Assembly (NCBI GenBank): GCA_036507005.1
Contig: DASXQT010000075.1
Coordinates: forward strand, 41,460-105,459
Direction of reading: 5' to 3'
DNA from: WS-2 sp036507005
GTDB lineage: Bacteria; Eisenbacteria; RBG-16-71-46
DNA length: 64,000 bases
In this document: piece by piece, positions 46,775 to 55,181 of the stretch
Layout of the letters: every line of letters begins with the position of its first letter
Numbering within the stretch: position 1 is the stretch's first letter
Made by a program: the position numbers and the translations under genes
Notes under the pieces: model-generated
Told to the model about the DNA's origin: nothing
What the model saw: only the letters and a program-made list of their open reading frames with translations
The model's database searches: none

Positions 46775-48154
46775 TTGGACAAGATCACCGTGGTGGGCAC
46801 CGGCTACGTGGGGCTCGTGACCGGCGCCTGCCTCGCCGATTTCGGCAGTCGCGTGGTGTGCGCGGACAGCGACGCCGCGAAGATCGAGCGCGCGAAAGCC
46901 CTCGAGCTGCCCTTCTTCGAGCCCGGCCTGCCGGAGCTCGTGCGCCGCAACCTGAGCGAAGGCCGGCTCGCCTTCTCGAGCGACGTCGAGGGGGCGATCC
47001 GGGGCGCGGCGGTGGTGTTCATCACGGTCGGCACCCCGCGTCACACCGACGGGAGCGCCGACACCAGCGCCATCTTCGAGGTCGCGAGGATCGTGGCGCG
47101 GAACCTCGGCGCCCGCAAGCTCGTGGTCCAGAAGAGCACCGCGCCGGTGGGCACAGCGCGCAAGCTGATGGAGTTCCTGGGCAAGCACGCGCCGCGCGGC
47201 GCCGACTTCGAGGTCGCCTCGAACCCCGAGTTCCTGCGCGAGGGCGCGGCGATCGAGACCTTCATGCGCCCCGACCGCGTGGTCATCGGGGCCGAGACCC
47301 GGCGCGGCGCCCGCATGCTCAAGAAGCTCTACGATCCGCTGTTCCTGATCGAGACCCCGCTGGTCGTGACCTCGCTCGAGACCGCGGAGCTGATCAAGTA
47401 CGCGGCCAACTGCTTCCTCGCGACCAAGATCTCCTTCATCAACGAGATCGCCAACCTGTGCGAGGCCCAGGGCGCCGACGTCCAGGTGGTGGCGAAGGGC
47501 CTGGGGATGGACCGGCGCATCGGCAACAAGTTCCTGCACGCCGGCCCCGGCTTCGGCGGATCGTGCTTCCCCAAGGACACGCACGCGCTGGTGGCGATGG
47601 CGCGCGGGCTGGGCGTGAAGGCGGGGATCGTGGAGGCGACGATTGCCGCGAACGAGCGGCAGATGGACCTGATGGTGGAGAAGATCCGCGCCGCGGTCGG
47701 GGGCCGGCGCGGCGCGCGCGCCGCCGTCCTCGGCCTCTCCTTCAAGCCCAACACCGACGACCTTAGGGAGGCTCCGGCGCTCCACATCGTCGCCGGGCTC
47801 AAGCGCCGCGGCTTCGCGGTCTCGGCCTTCGATCCGGTGGCCGCGGAGCCCGCGAGCCGCCTGCCGGTGATGAGCGGGGTGAGAATCGCCGCCGACGCCT
47901 ACGACGCCGCGCGCGGGGCGGACGCGGTCGCGATCGTGACCGAGTGGAACGAGTTCCGGAACCTGAACCTGGGCGAGCTCAAGCGCATCATGCGCAAGCC
48001 GGTGCTGTGCGATCTCCGGAACATCTACGACCGCGAGGAGGTCGAGGCCGCCGGTTTCACCCACGTGGGCGTCGGGCGCGGCCGCATCGCGAAGGCGCGC
48101 GCGGCCCGTCCCCGGATGCGGGTCGCCGCCGCGCGGCGCAGGAGGCCAGCGTGA
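46775..48154 (+). CDS. UDP-glucose 6-dehydrogenase
   Basis: A 459-aa enzyme that oxidises UDP-glucose to UDP-glucuronate (UDP-mannuronate-type dehydrogenases are close relatives). The Rossmann start is V-V-G-T-G-Y-V-G-L-V-T. K-S-T-A-P-V-G-T, N-P-E-F-L-R-E-G and the catalytic Cys264 in G-G-S-C-F-P-K-D are intact, with F-K-P-N-T-D-D-L-R-E-A-P in the C-terminal domain. TTG 46775 is the start that fits both the AAGGAC site and the family N-terminus (D-K-I-T-V-V-G). The last about 20 residues are basic. It overlaps the next gene by 4 bp. Confidence 0.93.
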   Translation: MDKITVVGTGYVGLVTGACLADFGSRVVCADSDAAKIERAKALELPFFEPGLPELVRRNLSEGRLAFSSDVEGAIRGAAVVFITVGTPRHTDGSADTSAIFEVARIVARNLGARKLVVQKSTAPVGTARKLMEFLGKHAPRGADFEVASNPEFLREGAAIETFMRPDRVVIGAETRRGARMLKKLYDPLFLIETPLVVTSLETAELIKYAANCFLATKISFINEIANLCEAQGADVQVVAKGLGMDRRIGNKFLHAGPGFGGSCFPKDTHALVAMARGLGVKAGIVEATIAANERQMDLMVEKIRAAVGGRRGARAAVLGLSFKPNTDDLREAPALHIVAGLKRRGFAVSAFDPVAAEPASRLPVMSGVRIAADAYDAARGADAVAIVTEWNEFRNLNLGELKRIMRKPVLCDLRNIYDREEVEAAGFTHVGVGRGRIAKARAARPRMRVAAARRRRPA

Positions 48155-48606
48155 TCGAAGGCGTCCGGATCAAGCGGCTCAAGGTCATTCCCGACGAGCG
48201 CGGCTACCTGATGGAGATGATGCGCGACGACGACGAGTTCTTCCAGAAGTTCGGCCAGGTCTACCTCTCGGTGGTCTACCCGGGCGTGGTCAAGGGCTGG
48301 CACTACCACAGGAAGCAGACCGACCACTTCGTCTTCGTGAAGGGCATGGCCAAGGTCGTGCTCTTCGACAACCGCGAGGGCAGCCGGACCAAGGGCGAGA
48401 TCAACGAGTTCTTCATGGGCGAGGCCAACCCGATCCTGCTCGTGATCCCGCCGCTCGTCCTCCACGGCATGAAGGGCGTGGGGGTGGAGCCGGCGTACCT
48501 GGTCAACACGCCGACCGAGCACTACGTGTACGACCAGCCCGACGAGTTCCGCATCCCGCCCCACAGCCCCGAGATCCCCTACGACTGGAGCCGCAAGGAT
48601 GGCTGA
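48151..48606 (+). CDS. dTDP-4-dehydrorhamnose 3,5-epimerase-family cupin
   Basis: A 151-aa RmlC-like cupin. I-P-D-E-R-G-Y-L-M-E-M and G-W-H-Y-H-R-K-Q-T-D-H-F supply the cupin histidines. The family end D-E-F-R-I-P-P-H-S-P-E-I-P-Y-D-W is conserved. It is shorter than true RmlC (about 180 aa) and has W-H-Y-H instead of G-L-H-Y-Q, so it probably acts on a different keto-sugar or is a ketoisomerase-like relative. GTG 48151 follows GGAGG; the last 8 bp overlap rmlB. Confidence 0.8.
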   Translation: MIEGVRIKRLKVIPDERGYLMEMMRDDDEFFQKFGQVYLSVVYPGVVKGWHYHRKQTDHFVFVKGMAKVVLFDNREGSRTKGEINEFFMGEANPILLVIPPLVLHGMKGVGVEPAYLVNTPTEHYVYDQPDEFRIPPHSPEIPYDWSRKDG

Positions 48607-49651
48607 CCGCGCCGCGCTCGACGGCAGCCGGGTGCTGGTGACGGGCGGGGCCGGGTTCATCGGCTCGAACTTCGTCCACTTCCTGCTGCAGCGCCATCCC
48701 TCGTGCCAGGTCGTGGTGCTGGACGCGCTCACCTACGCCGGGCGGCGCGAGAACCTCGCCGGCCTGCCGGAGCGGTCGGTCACGTTCGTCCACGGCGACA
48801 TCCGCGAGCCGGAGGACGTGGCGCGCGCCATGGCGGGCTGCGACTACGTGCTCAACTTCGCGGCCGAGTCCCACGTGGACCGCTCGATCGAGGCGCCGGG
48901 CGAGTTCATCCGCACCGACGTCTTCGGCGTGTTCGTGCTGTGCGAGGAGGCGCGCCGCCAGGGCGTGCGGCGCTTCCTCCAGGTCTCGACCGACGAGGTC
49001 TACGGCGAGGTGCTCGAGGGCCGCGCCACCGAGGACTGGCCGCTGGTGCCGAGGAGCCCCTACGCCGCGAGCAAGGCGGGCGGCGACCGCCTGGCGTACG
49101 CGTACTTCGCGACCTGGGGCCTGCCGGTCGTCGTCACGCGGTGCTCCAACAACTACGGGCCGCGCCAGTATCCCGAGAAGCTCGTCCCGCTGTTCGTCAC
49201 GAACGCGATCGAAGGCGAGCCGCTGCCGGTCTACGGCACCGGGAAGAACCTGCGCGACTGGATCCACGTCGAGGACCACTGCGCGGCGCTGGCCGAGCTG
49301 CTCGCGCATCCCGGCATCGAGGGCGAGACCTTCAACATCGGCGCCGGGCGCGAGCTCGACGTGCTCGCGATCACCGACGCCATCCTGCGGCTGCTCGGCA
49401 AGCCCCGCACCCTGATCCGCCACGTCGAGGACCGCCCCGGCCACGACCGGCGCTACGCGCTCGACGTCGGAAAGCTCGAGCGCCTGACGGGCTGGAAACC
49501 CGCGATCGCGTTCGAGGACGGCATCCGGCGCACGGTCGAGTGGTACCGCGCGAACGAATCGTGGTGGCGCCCGATCAAGCAGGGCGAGTTCCGCGAGTAC
49601 TACGAGCGCATGTACGGGCGGCGCCGCGTGCTCAAGGAGGTGCGGGGATGA
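48599..49651 (+). CDS. rmlB: dTDP-glucose 4,6-dehydratase (RmlB)
   Basis: A 350-aa extended SDR converting dTDP-glucose to dTDP-4-keto-6-deoxyglucose. G-G-A-G-F-I-G-S-N-F at 16-25, F-A-A-E-S-H-V-D-R-S-I, V-S-T-D-E-V-Y-G (Asp/Glu pair of dehydratases), Y-A-A-S-K and R-C-S-N-N-Y-G-P-R-Q-Y-P-E-K are all intact. No RmlA or RmlD is seen in the window, so the final dTDP-sugar is unclear. The start overlaps the cupin gene; the end overlaps the export gene (ATGA). Confidence 0.93.
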   Translation: MADRAALDGSRVLVTGGAGFIGSNFVHFLLQRHPSCQVVVLDALTYAGRRENLAGLPERSVTFVHGDIREPEDVARAMAGCDYVLNFAAESHVDRSIEAPGEFIRTDVFGVFVLCEEARRQGVRRFLQVSTDEVYGEVLEGRATEDWPLVPRSPYAASKAGGDRLAYAYFATWGLPVVVTRCSNNYGPRQYPEKLVPLFVTNAIEGEPLPVYGTGKNLRDWIHVEDHCAALAELLAHPGIEGETFNIGAGRELDVLAITDAILRLLGKPRTLIRHVEDRPGHDRRYALDVGKLERLTGWKPAIAFEDGIRRTVEWYRANESWWRPIKQGEFREYYERMYGRRRVLKEVRG

Positions 49652-51288
49652 GGTGGCTCCGCGTGGCCGCTTGCGCCGTTCTGTCGCTCGTGCTGGCGAC
49701 GTCGTCGCGGGCCCAGCAGACCTTCGCGCCCCAAGCGGAGGGCCAGCCCCAGGTGCAGATCGACACGGGCGATCAAAACGGCGCCTCGAGCGAGAGGACC
49801 GCCGCTGCGGGCACAGAGGAGACGTCGGGGCTCGCGTCGCTGGCTAGGAACCTCCTCCAGCTCCCGGGGGCAGTGGATCCCGACATCTACCGCCTGGGTC
49901 CAGGCGATCTGCTGCTCCTCCAGCTCTGGGGTCGCGTGTCGCGCAGCCTGCCGCTGGAGATCGGCCCGGAAGGTATGGTGCTGGTTCCGGGGGCGGGGCC
50001 GGTGCGGGTCGACGGTCTCACCCTGAGCCGCGCGCGCCAGATGCTTCTGGACCGGATGGCGACCCAGTTCAAGGGAGTCCACATGGATCTGCGCCTGGCG
50101 CGACCCAGGACGTTCATCGTCTACATGACCGGCCAGGTGCGCGCGCCCGGGCCCGTCGCCGCCACCGGCACGAGCCGCGTCGCGGACGTCCTCCGGCCCG
50201 ACGTCCTGCTCGAGGACGCTTCCCGGCGCGCCATCGAGGTGCTCCACCGCGACGGCAGTCGGGAGCTCGCGGACCTGGACCTCTTTCATCGCATCGGGGA
50301 CGCATCCGGCAACCTGTGGCTGCGCGACGGGGACGTGCTCAACGTGCCGGTGGCCACCGAGTTCGTGTTCGCCGAGGGCGCCGTGGCCCGGCCCGAGCGC
50401 ATCGAGCTCGGCGCGCGGGACAGCCTCCTCAACCTGCTCCGCTTGGCGGGCGACCCGATCCCCGCGGCGGACGCGGCGCGGGTCCTGCTTGTGCATTTCC
50501 GGATGCCGTTCCAGCCCGAGTCCCTGTGGCTGACCCTCGACGACATCTACTCCCGGCGCAACAACCCGCGGCTCCACGACGGCGACCGGCTATACGTCTA
50601 TTTCGTTCCGCAGTACCATCTGCAGCACGAGGCGACCCTCCTCGGCGAGGTCGGCCGTCCCGGGGTCTACCCCATCGCGGAGGGCATGACGCGGCTCTCC
50701 CACTTGGTGCAGGCGGCGGGCGGGTTCCTGAACTCGGCGGACCTGTCGGCCATACGGGTTCACCGGCGGAACGTGGGGACGGGCGAGAAGGATCCGGAGC
50801 TGGACCGGCTGCTGAGGCTGTCGCGGAACGACCTGACCGCCACGGAGTACGTGGTGTTGCGCACCAGGCTCGCGGGCCTTCGCGAAGACTACCGGGTGGA
50901 CTGGAGGCGGCTCACGGCCGGCAACGAGCTGGATCTCCTGATGCGGAACGGCGACCTGGTGCAGGTCGACCGGTTGGTTTCCTCGATCCGCGTCGACGGG
51001 GAAGTGAAGCGTCCGGGGGTTCTGAACTACATCAAGGGACAGCGCATCGACGACTACGTAAAGCAGGTGGGCGGGTACACCGGCCGCGCCTGGCGCGGGA
51101 AGGTGCGCGTGACGCGGGCGGTGACGGGCCAGACCATCCTCGCTCGCAACGTCCAGACCCTCAACCCCGGCGATTTCGTGTGGGTTCCCGAGAAGCCCGA
51201 CGTCACGATCTGGCAGCAGACCCGGGACGTGCTGACCGGGCTCGCGGAGGTCGCCACCATCATCATCGCGATCCGGAGCGTGCGGTGA
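49648..51288 (+). CDS. Polysaccharide export (OPX/Wza-like) protein with SLBB domains
   Basis: A 546-aa exported protein with a signal ending near S-S-R-A-Q-Q and no lipobox Cys. Residues about 80-160 form the poly-export domain (Y-R-L-G-P-G-D-L-L-L-L-Q-L-W-G-R). SLBB-type domains follow (Y-M-T-G-Q-V-R-A-P-G-P-V, L-L-G-E-V-G-R-P-G-V-Y-P-I, I-R-V-D-G-E-V-K-R-P-G-V-L-N-Y). A helix-like end (A-E-V-A-T-I-I-I-A-I-R) may span the outer membrane as in Wza. It forms the exit channel for the polysaccharide with the Wzz-like protein coded next (4-bp GTGA overlap). Confidence 0.9.
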   Translation: MRWLRVAACAVLSLVLATSSRAQQTFAPQAEGQPQVQIDTGDQNGASSERTAAAGTEETSGLASLARNLLQLPGAVDPDIYRLGPGDLLLLQLWGRVSRSLPLEIGPEGMVLVPGAGPVRVDGLTLSRARQMLLDRMATQFKGVHMDLRLARPRTFIVYMTGQVRAPGPVAATGTSRVADVLRPDVLLEDASRRAIEVLHRDGSRELADLDLFHRIGDASGNLWLRDGDVLNVPVATEFVFAEGAVARPERIELGARDSLLNLLRLAGDPIPAADAARVLLVHFRMPFQPESLWLTLDDIYSRRNNPRLHDGDRLYVYFVPQYHLQHEATLLGEVGRPGVYPIAEGMTRLSHLVQAAGGFLNSADLSAIRVHRRNVGTGEKDPELDRLLRLSRNDLTATEYVVLRTRLAGLREDYRVDWRRLTAGNELDLLMRNGDLVQVDRLVSSIRVDGEVKRPGVLNYIKGQRIDDYVKQVGGYTGRAWRGKVRVTRAVTGQTILARNVQTLNPGDFVWVPEKPDVTIWQQTRDVLTGLAEVATIIIAIRSVR

Positions 51289-52391
51289 GTGGCCTTTCCA
51301 TCGAGCGCTCGTCGGTCCCGGACATCGGGCCGTCCGGGCTCGACCTGCGCCGGCTGTTCTCCGAAGCCGTCCGCGAGTCGAGGCGGATCGCGGTGGTGAC
51401 CCTGACGGCGACGCTGGTCACCCTCGGGATCGCGTTCCTGCTGCCCCGGTGGTACCGCGCGACCGCCGTGATCCTGCCGCCCGAGCAGACGGATCTGTTC
51501 TCCAACGTGAGCATGGCGCAGCGGGCGCTCTCGAAGTTCCCGGCCTTCGGTGTGCTGCCCGATTTCTTCACCCCGGCGGACATCTTCAAGGCCATCCTCG
51601 AGAGCCGCACGACGCAGGAGGAGGTGATCCGCACCCTCGACCTGCAGCGCGTGTACCGACAGAAGAGCGCGGAGAAGACGATCCGGGAGCTCAAGAACCA
51701 CTACAAGGTGACTCTGCGGAACAACGGCACGATCAGGATCGACGCCGAGGACCGCGATCCCAGGAGGGCCGCGGCGATGGCGAACACCTTCCTGGTGGCG
51801 CTCGACCGCTACAACATCGAGAACCGCAACACCCAGGCCCGGCGGACCCGTTTGTTCCTCGAGCGGCGGGTGGGCGAGACCGACTCGCTCCTGCGGGACA
51901 GCGAAGTGCGTCTGAAGGAATACCAGGAGGCACATCATGCGGTCGCCGCGACCTCGGTGGGAAGCGCCGATGTCTCCGCCTCGGCGAACGTGATGGCGCG
52001 GAAGCTCGTGCTTGAGGTGCGGCTCGGGCTGCTGCGCAGCTACCTGCTGGAGAACAACGAGCAGGTGATCCAAGCCCGCAACGAGCTGGACCAGCTCAAC
52101 CAGCGGATCGCCTCGCTCCCGGCGCTACAGACCGACCTCCAGCGTCTGGTTCGCAACAACAAGGTTCAGGAGCAGCTCTACCTGCTGCTCACCGCCGAGC
52201 TGGAGCAGGCGCGGATCCGGGAGACCATGGACACGCCGACCGTCCAGATCCTCGACCCCGCCCGGCCTCCCGAGCGACACTCGCGTCCTCGCCGCATTCT
52301 CCTCGCTCTGGGCGCCGGCGCGCTGGCGTTCCTCGGCTCGATGGTGTGGATCGCGGTCCGGCAAGCCGGGGCCGTGGTCCCGGAGGGATGA
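51285..52391 (+). CDS. Wzz/GumC-type chain-length protein without kinase domain
   Basis: A 368-aa inner-membrane protein. Helix 1 at about 37-56, a Wzz-like periplasmic start (W-Y-R-A-T-A-V-I-L-P-P-E-Q-T), a long coiled coil from about 180 to 310 (L-E-R-R-V-G-E-T-D-S-L-L, L-D-Q-L-N-Q-R-I-A-S-L), and helix 2 near 335-358 after P-P-E-R-H-S-R-P-R-R. It stops there, so the BY-kinase (Walker A/A') domain of Wzc-type proteins is absent. It should set chain length with the OPX channel. The kinase may be encoded elsewhere or not needed. Confidence 0.88.
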   Translation: MSGLSIERSSVPDIGPSGLDLRRLFSEAVRESRRIAVVTLTATLVTLGIAFLLPRWYRATAVILPPEQTDLFSNVSMAQRALSKFPAFGVLPDFFTPADIFKAILESRTTQEEVIRTLDLQRVYRQKSAEKTIRELKNHYKVTLRNNGTIRIDAEDRDPRRAAAMANTFLVALDRYNIENRNTQARRTRLFLERRVGETDSLLRDSEVRLKEYQEAHHAVAATSVGSADVSASANVMARKLVLEVRLGLLRSYLLENNEQVIQARNELDQLNQRIASLPALQTDLQRLVRNNKVQEQLYLLLTAELEQARIRETMDTPTVQILDPARPPERHSRPRRILLALGAGALAFLGSMVWIAVRQAGAVVPEG

Positions 52392-53998
52392 GCGGGCCGC
52401 CGGGTCACCCTGCCGGGACCGCCTCGCGCGGTGACGGGACGCGGGGCATTCCGCAACTCGATCGGCTGATCGCGCGAAACACCGCGTTCACGCTGCTCGG
52501 CCGCTTCGCCTACGTGGCGGGATGGATCCTGATCGCGCCCTTCATGGTCGCCGGCCTGGGAGCCGAGCGCTTCGGCCTGTGGTCCCTGCTCACCGTCGTC
52601 TCCGGGGTCTACCTCACCTTCGATTTTGGACTCCAGAGCGCGCTCACCAAGTTCGTCGCCGAGTTCCACGCCACCGGGGATCGCGCCTCGCTGCGGGGCA
52701 TCTTCACGCTCGGGATCCTGCTCTACGGCGGGCTGAGCCTGGCCTTCTTCCTCGCGATCGCGGCGTTGCGCGAGCCCCTGCTTGGTTTCTTCCGGGTCGC
52801 CCCCGGACTCCACGCGGAGGCCGCCTGGGCCCTGGTCGGCGCCGCCGCCGTCTACGGCGTAATGAACTTCTACATGCTCCTGTCCTCCGTGCTGAGCGGT
52901 CTCCAGCGCCTCGACCTCTGGAACCGAATCGCCATCGCCACGACGCTGCTGCAGATACTCGGCGTGGCGATCGTGATCTCCCTGGGCGGAGGACTGCGCT
53001 GGCTGGTGGTGAACACCGGGATCTCCATGGCCCTCGCGGCGCTGTGGTGCCGCTGGAGCGTGAGGCGCCTTGCCCCGGAGATCCGCTTCGAGCTGCCTGT
53101 GGCAGTGCCGGGCCTGATGCGGCGGCTGACGCGCTACGGCGCGGCGCTGCAGATCATCAACCTGGGGGGCCTGGTTCAGTTCCAGCTCGACAAGGTGCTG
53201 TTCGGACGGTTCGTGTCGCTCACCGCTTCGGGCGACTACGAGCTGGGCTACCGTGTGGCATCGGCCTTGTGGTCGCTGCCGGCGCTGCTGCTGCCGGCGC
53301 TGCTGCCGGCCGTGGCGCACCTGGATGCGTCGGCCGACCACGCCCGCATCACGCGGCTCTACCTGCGTGCGAGCCGCTACGTGATCGGGGTGGCCTTCCC
53401 GCTCGCGACCGGGATCATCGTGCTGTCCCCGGTGCTGTTCACCGCCTGGCTCGGCCCCGGGCATCCGGATGCGGCGCGCGCCGCGATCGCCCTCGGCGCG
53501 TTGATGGGGGTGAACATCCTGACCGGTGTCGGGGGGAGCGTGGCCCGCGGCGTCGGGAGGCCGGGTCTCGAGGCCGAATACCACGTGCTCGCGATCCTCC
53601 TGCACTTCGCGCTCAGCCTCTCGCTGATCCCTCGTCTCGGCTTCACGGGCGGGCTGTGGGCGCTCTTCCTGTCCGGAGCGGTGGGCTCGATCTACTTCCT
53701 GGTGCGCTTCCACCTGAGTCAGAGGATTCCCCTCGGGCGCTACGTGCTCGAGGTGCTGGCGCGGCCGGCCGCCGCCGCCGCGCTTGGCGGGCTCGCGGGA
53801 CACTCGGTCTCCCTTTGGGCCGTGTGGAGTCTCGTGCCCGAGGGGCGAGCGCAGGGGATCGCCCGTCTAGTCGCGGGAGGCGTCGCGTTGATCGGGGTCG
53901 CGGCGGCCGTGCTGATGGCCAGCCGCTACGTGTCGCTGTCCGAGGTGCGGGCGATCGTGGGTCCGGCCGGCGGGCGCCCGCGGGAAGCCGCGGGATGA
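52388..53998 (+). CDS. Wzx-type polysaccharide flippase (second copy)
   Basis: A 536-aa membrane protein with about 14 helices. The motifs N-T-A-F-T-L-L-G-R-F-A-Y, L-G-A-E-R-F-G-L-W-S-L-L and F-D-F-G-L-Q-S-A-L-T-K-F match lipid-linked repeat-unit flippases, followed by I-I-N-L-G-G-L-V-Q-F-Q-L-D-K and W-L-G-P-G-H-P-D. It resembles the 43911 product in arrangement (both have F-D/L-D-F-G-L and W-L-G-P-G-H) but differs widely in sequence. ATG 52388 with GGAGGG upstream overlaps the Wzz stop. It is followed by tandem glycosyltransferases. Confidence 0.9.
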   Translation: MSGPPGHPAGTASRGDGTRGIPQLDRLIARNTAFTLLGRFAYVAGWILIAPFMVAGLGAERFGLWSLLTVVSGVYLTFDFGLQSALTKFVAEFHATGDRASLRGIFTLGILLYGGLSLAFFLAIAALREPLLGFFRVAPGLHAEAAWALVGAAAVYGVMNFYMLLSSVLSGLQRLDLWNRIAIATTLLQILGVAIVISLGGGLRWLVVNTGISMALAALWCRWSVRRLAPEIRFELPVAVPGLMRRLTRYGAALQIINLGGLVQFQLDKVLFGRFVSLTASGDYELGYRVASALWSLPALLLPALLPAVAHLDASADHARITRLYLRASRYVIGVAFPLATGIIVLSPVLFTAWLGPGHPDAARAAIALGALMGVNILTGVGGSVARGVGRPGLEAEYHVLAILLHFALSLSLIPRLGFTGGLWALFLSGAVGSIYFLVRFHLSQRIPLGRYVLEVLARPAAAAALGGLAGHSVSLWAVWSLVPEGRAQGIARLVAGGVALIGVAAAVLMASRYVSLSEVRAIVGPAGGRPREAAG

Positions 53999-54002
53999 TG
54001 GC

Positions 54003-55181
54003 ATGGGCCGACCCGTCGTGATGGTGGACGCGCTCGCCGGCCTGTTCCCCGGCGGGGGGATCGGCCGATACGTGCGCGACCTCGCCGACGCGCTGACCGA
54101 CATGCCCGATGCGCCGCCGGTCTGCTTCGTCTATCCGCGGAACCTGCGGGTCCGTGCCCGGGCGCGGTTCCGACCCGAGCATCTTCACGAGCTCCCCTGG
54201 TCCTGGCTCCAGCTCCGTCTCGTCCTCGTCGCCGGCCGCGCCGTGGGCGCCCGATACGACTGGGCCTACGGCGAGCCCGCCGTGATGCACTCTCCGCTCG
54301 GCTACGGCCCGAGCTTCCGGCGGACCCGTCTCATCAACCACGTTCACGACCTGACGACCCTCGAGCATCCCGAATGGCACCCGCGCAGGACGAGCTGGTT
54401 CTACCGCGTCATGCTGCCCGCGGCGGTGCGGGACGCGGACGTCGTCCTCACCCACTCCCGGTACATGGGGAGGCGGGTGGTCGAGGCGCTGGGAGGCGAT
54501 CCGGCCCGCACGGTCACCATCCCGCCGCCGCTCAGCCGGGGCTTCGAGCCCGTCCCGGCGGAGGAGGCGCGGACTCACGTGCGGCGGCGCTTCGGCATCG
54601 GGGGAGACTTCATCCTGCACGTCGGCACGATCGAGCCCCGCAAGAACCACGTGAGGCTCATGGGCGCCTTCGAGCGCCTGCGGCGCGCAGGCTTCCCCGG
54701 ACCGCTGGTGCTGGTGGGACAGGACGGCTGGCTCGTGCGCCCGATCCTGCGCCGATTGGAGACATCGCCCGAGTCGGCGGCGGTGCAACGAATCCGCGAC
54801 GCGGATGACCGCGATCTGGTGGCGCTCTACGGAGCATGCACCCTGTGCGCCTTTCCCTCACTGGAAGAAGGCTTCGGTATGCCGCTGCTCGAATCGATGG
54901 CCTGCGGTGCCGCGTGCGTGACCAGCCAGCACGAAGCCCTCACCGAGCTCGGTGCCGGGTGCTCGCTGGCGGTTCCGGCCACCGACGAGGCGGCCCTGGC
55001 AGACGCCCTTCTCCGGCTCTGGCGCGATCCCGATCTGCGGCGCGAGGTCGCCCGGGCCGGGCCCGCGCGCGCCGCGGCCTACCGCTTCGAGCGCTGGGCG
55101 GAGCGGATCTTCGCGCTCTATCGCGGCCAGCTCGTGGCCGCCGGCGTGCAGGGAGACGCGATCCCGGGTGAAGCTCGATGA
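54003..55181 (+). CDS. Glycosyltransferase family 4 (tandem copy 1)
   Basis: A 392-aa GT-B enzyme. Start: D-A-L-A-G-L-F-P-G-G-G-I-G-R-Y-V-R-D-L-A-D. H-D-L-T-T-L-E-H-P-E-W-H and I-L-H-V-G-T-I-E-P-R-K-N-H-V (donor domain) are typical of GT4 enzymes with mannosyl or rhamnosyl activity. E-x7-E is in L-E-E-G-F-G-M-P-L-L-E. The next gene is clearly paralogous (same H-x-x-T/N, E-P-R-K-N-H-V and G-F-P-G-P-L-V-L-V-G). The two may add consecutive, similar sugars. ATG 54003 is 4 bp after the flippase stop. Confidence 0.9.
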   Translation: MGRPVVMVDALAGLFPGGGIGRYVRDLADALTDMPDAPPVCFVYPRNLRVRARARFRPEHLHELPWSWLQLRLVLVAGRAVGARYDWAYGEPAVMHSPLGYGPSFRRTRLINHVHDLTTLEHPEWHPRRTSWFYRVMLPAAVRDADVVLTHSRYMGRRVVEALGGDPARTVTIPPPLSRGFEPVPAEEARTHVRRRFGIGGDFILHVGTIEPRKNHVRLMGAFERLRRAGFPGPLVLVGQDGWLVRPILRRLETSPESAAVQRIRDADDRDLVALYGACTLCAFPSLEEGFGMPLLESMACGAACVTSQHEALTELGAGCSLAVPATDEAALADALLRLWRDPDLRREVARAGPARAAAYRFERWAERIFALYRGQLVAAGVQGDAIPGEAR

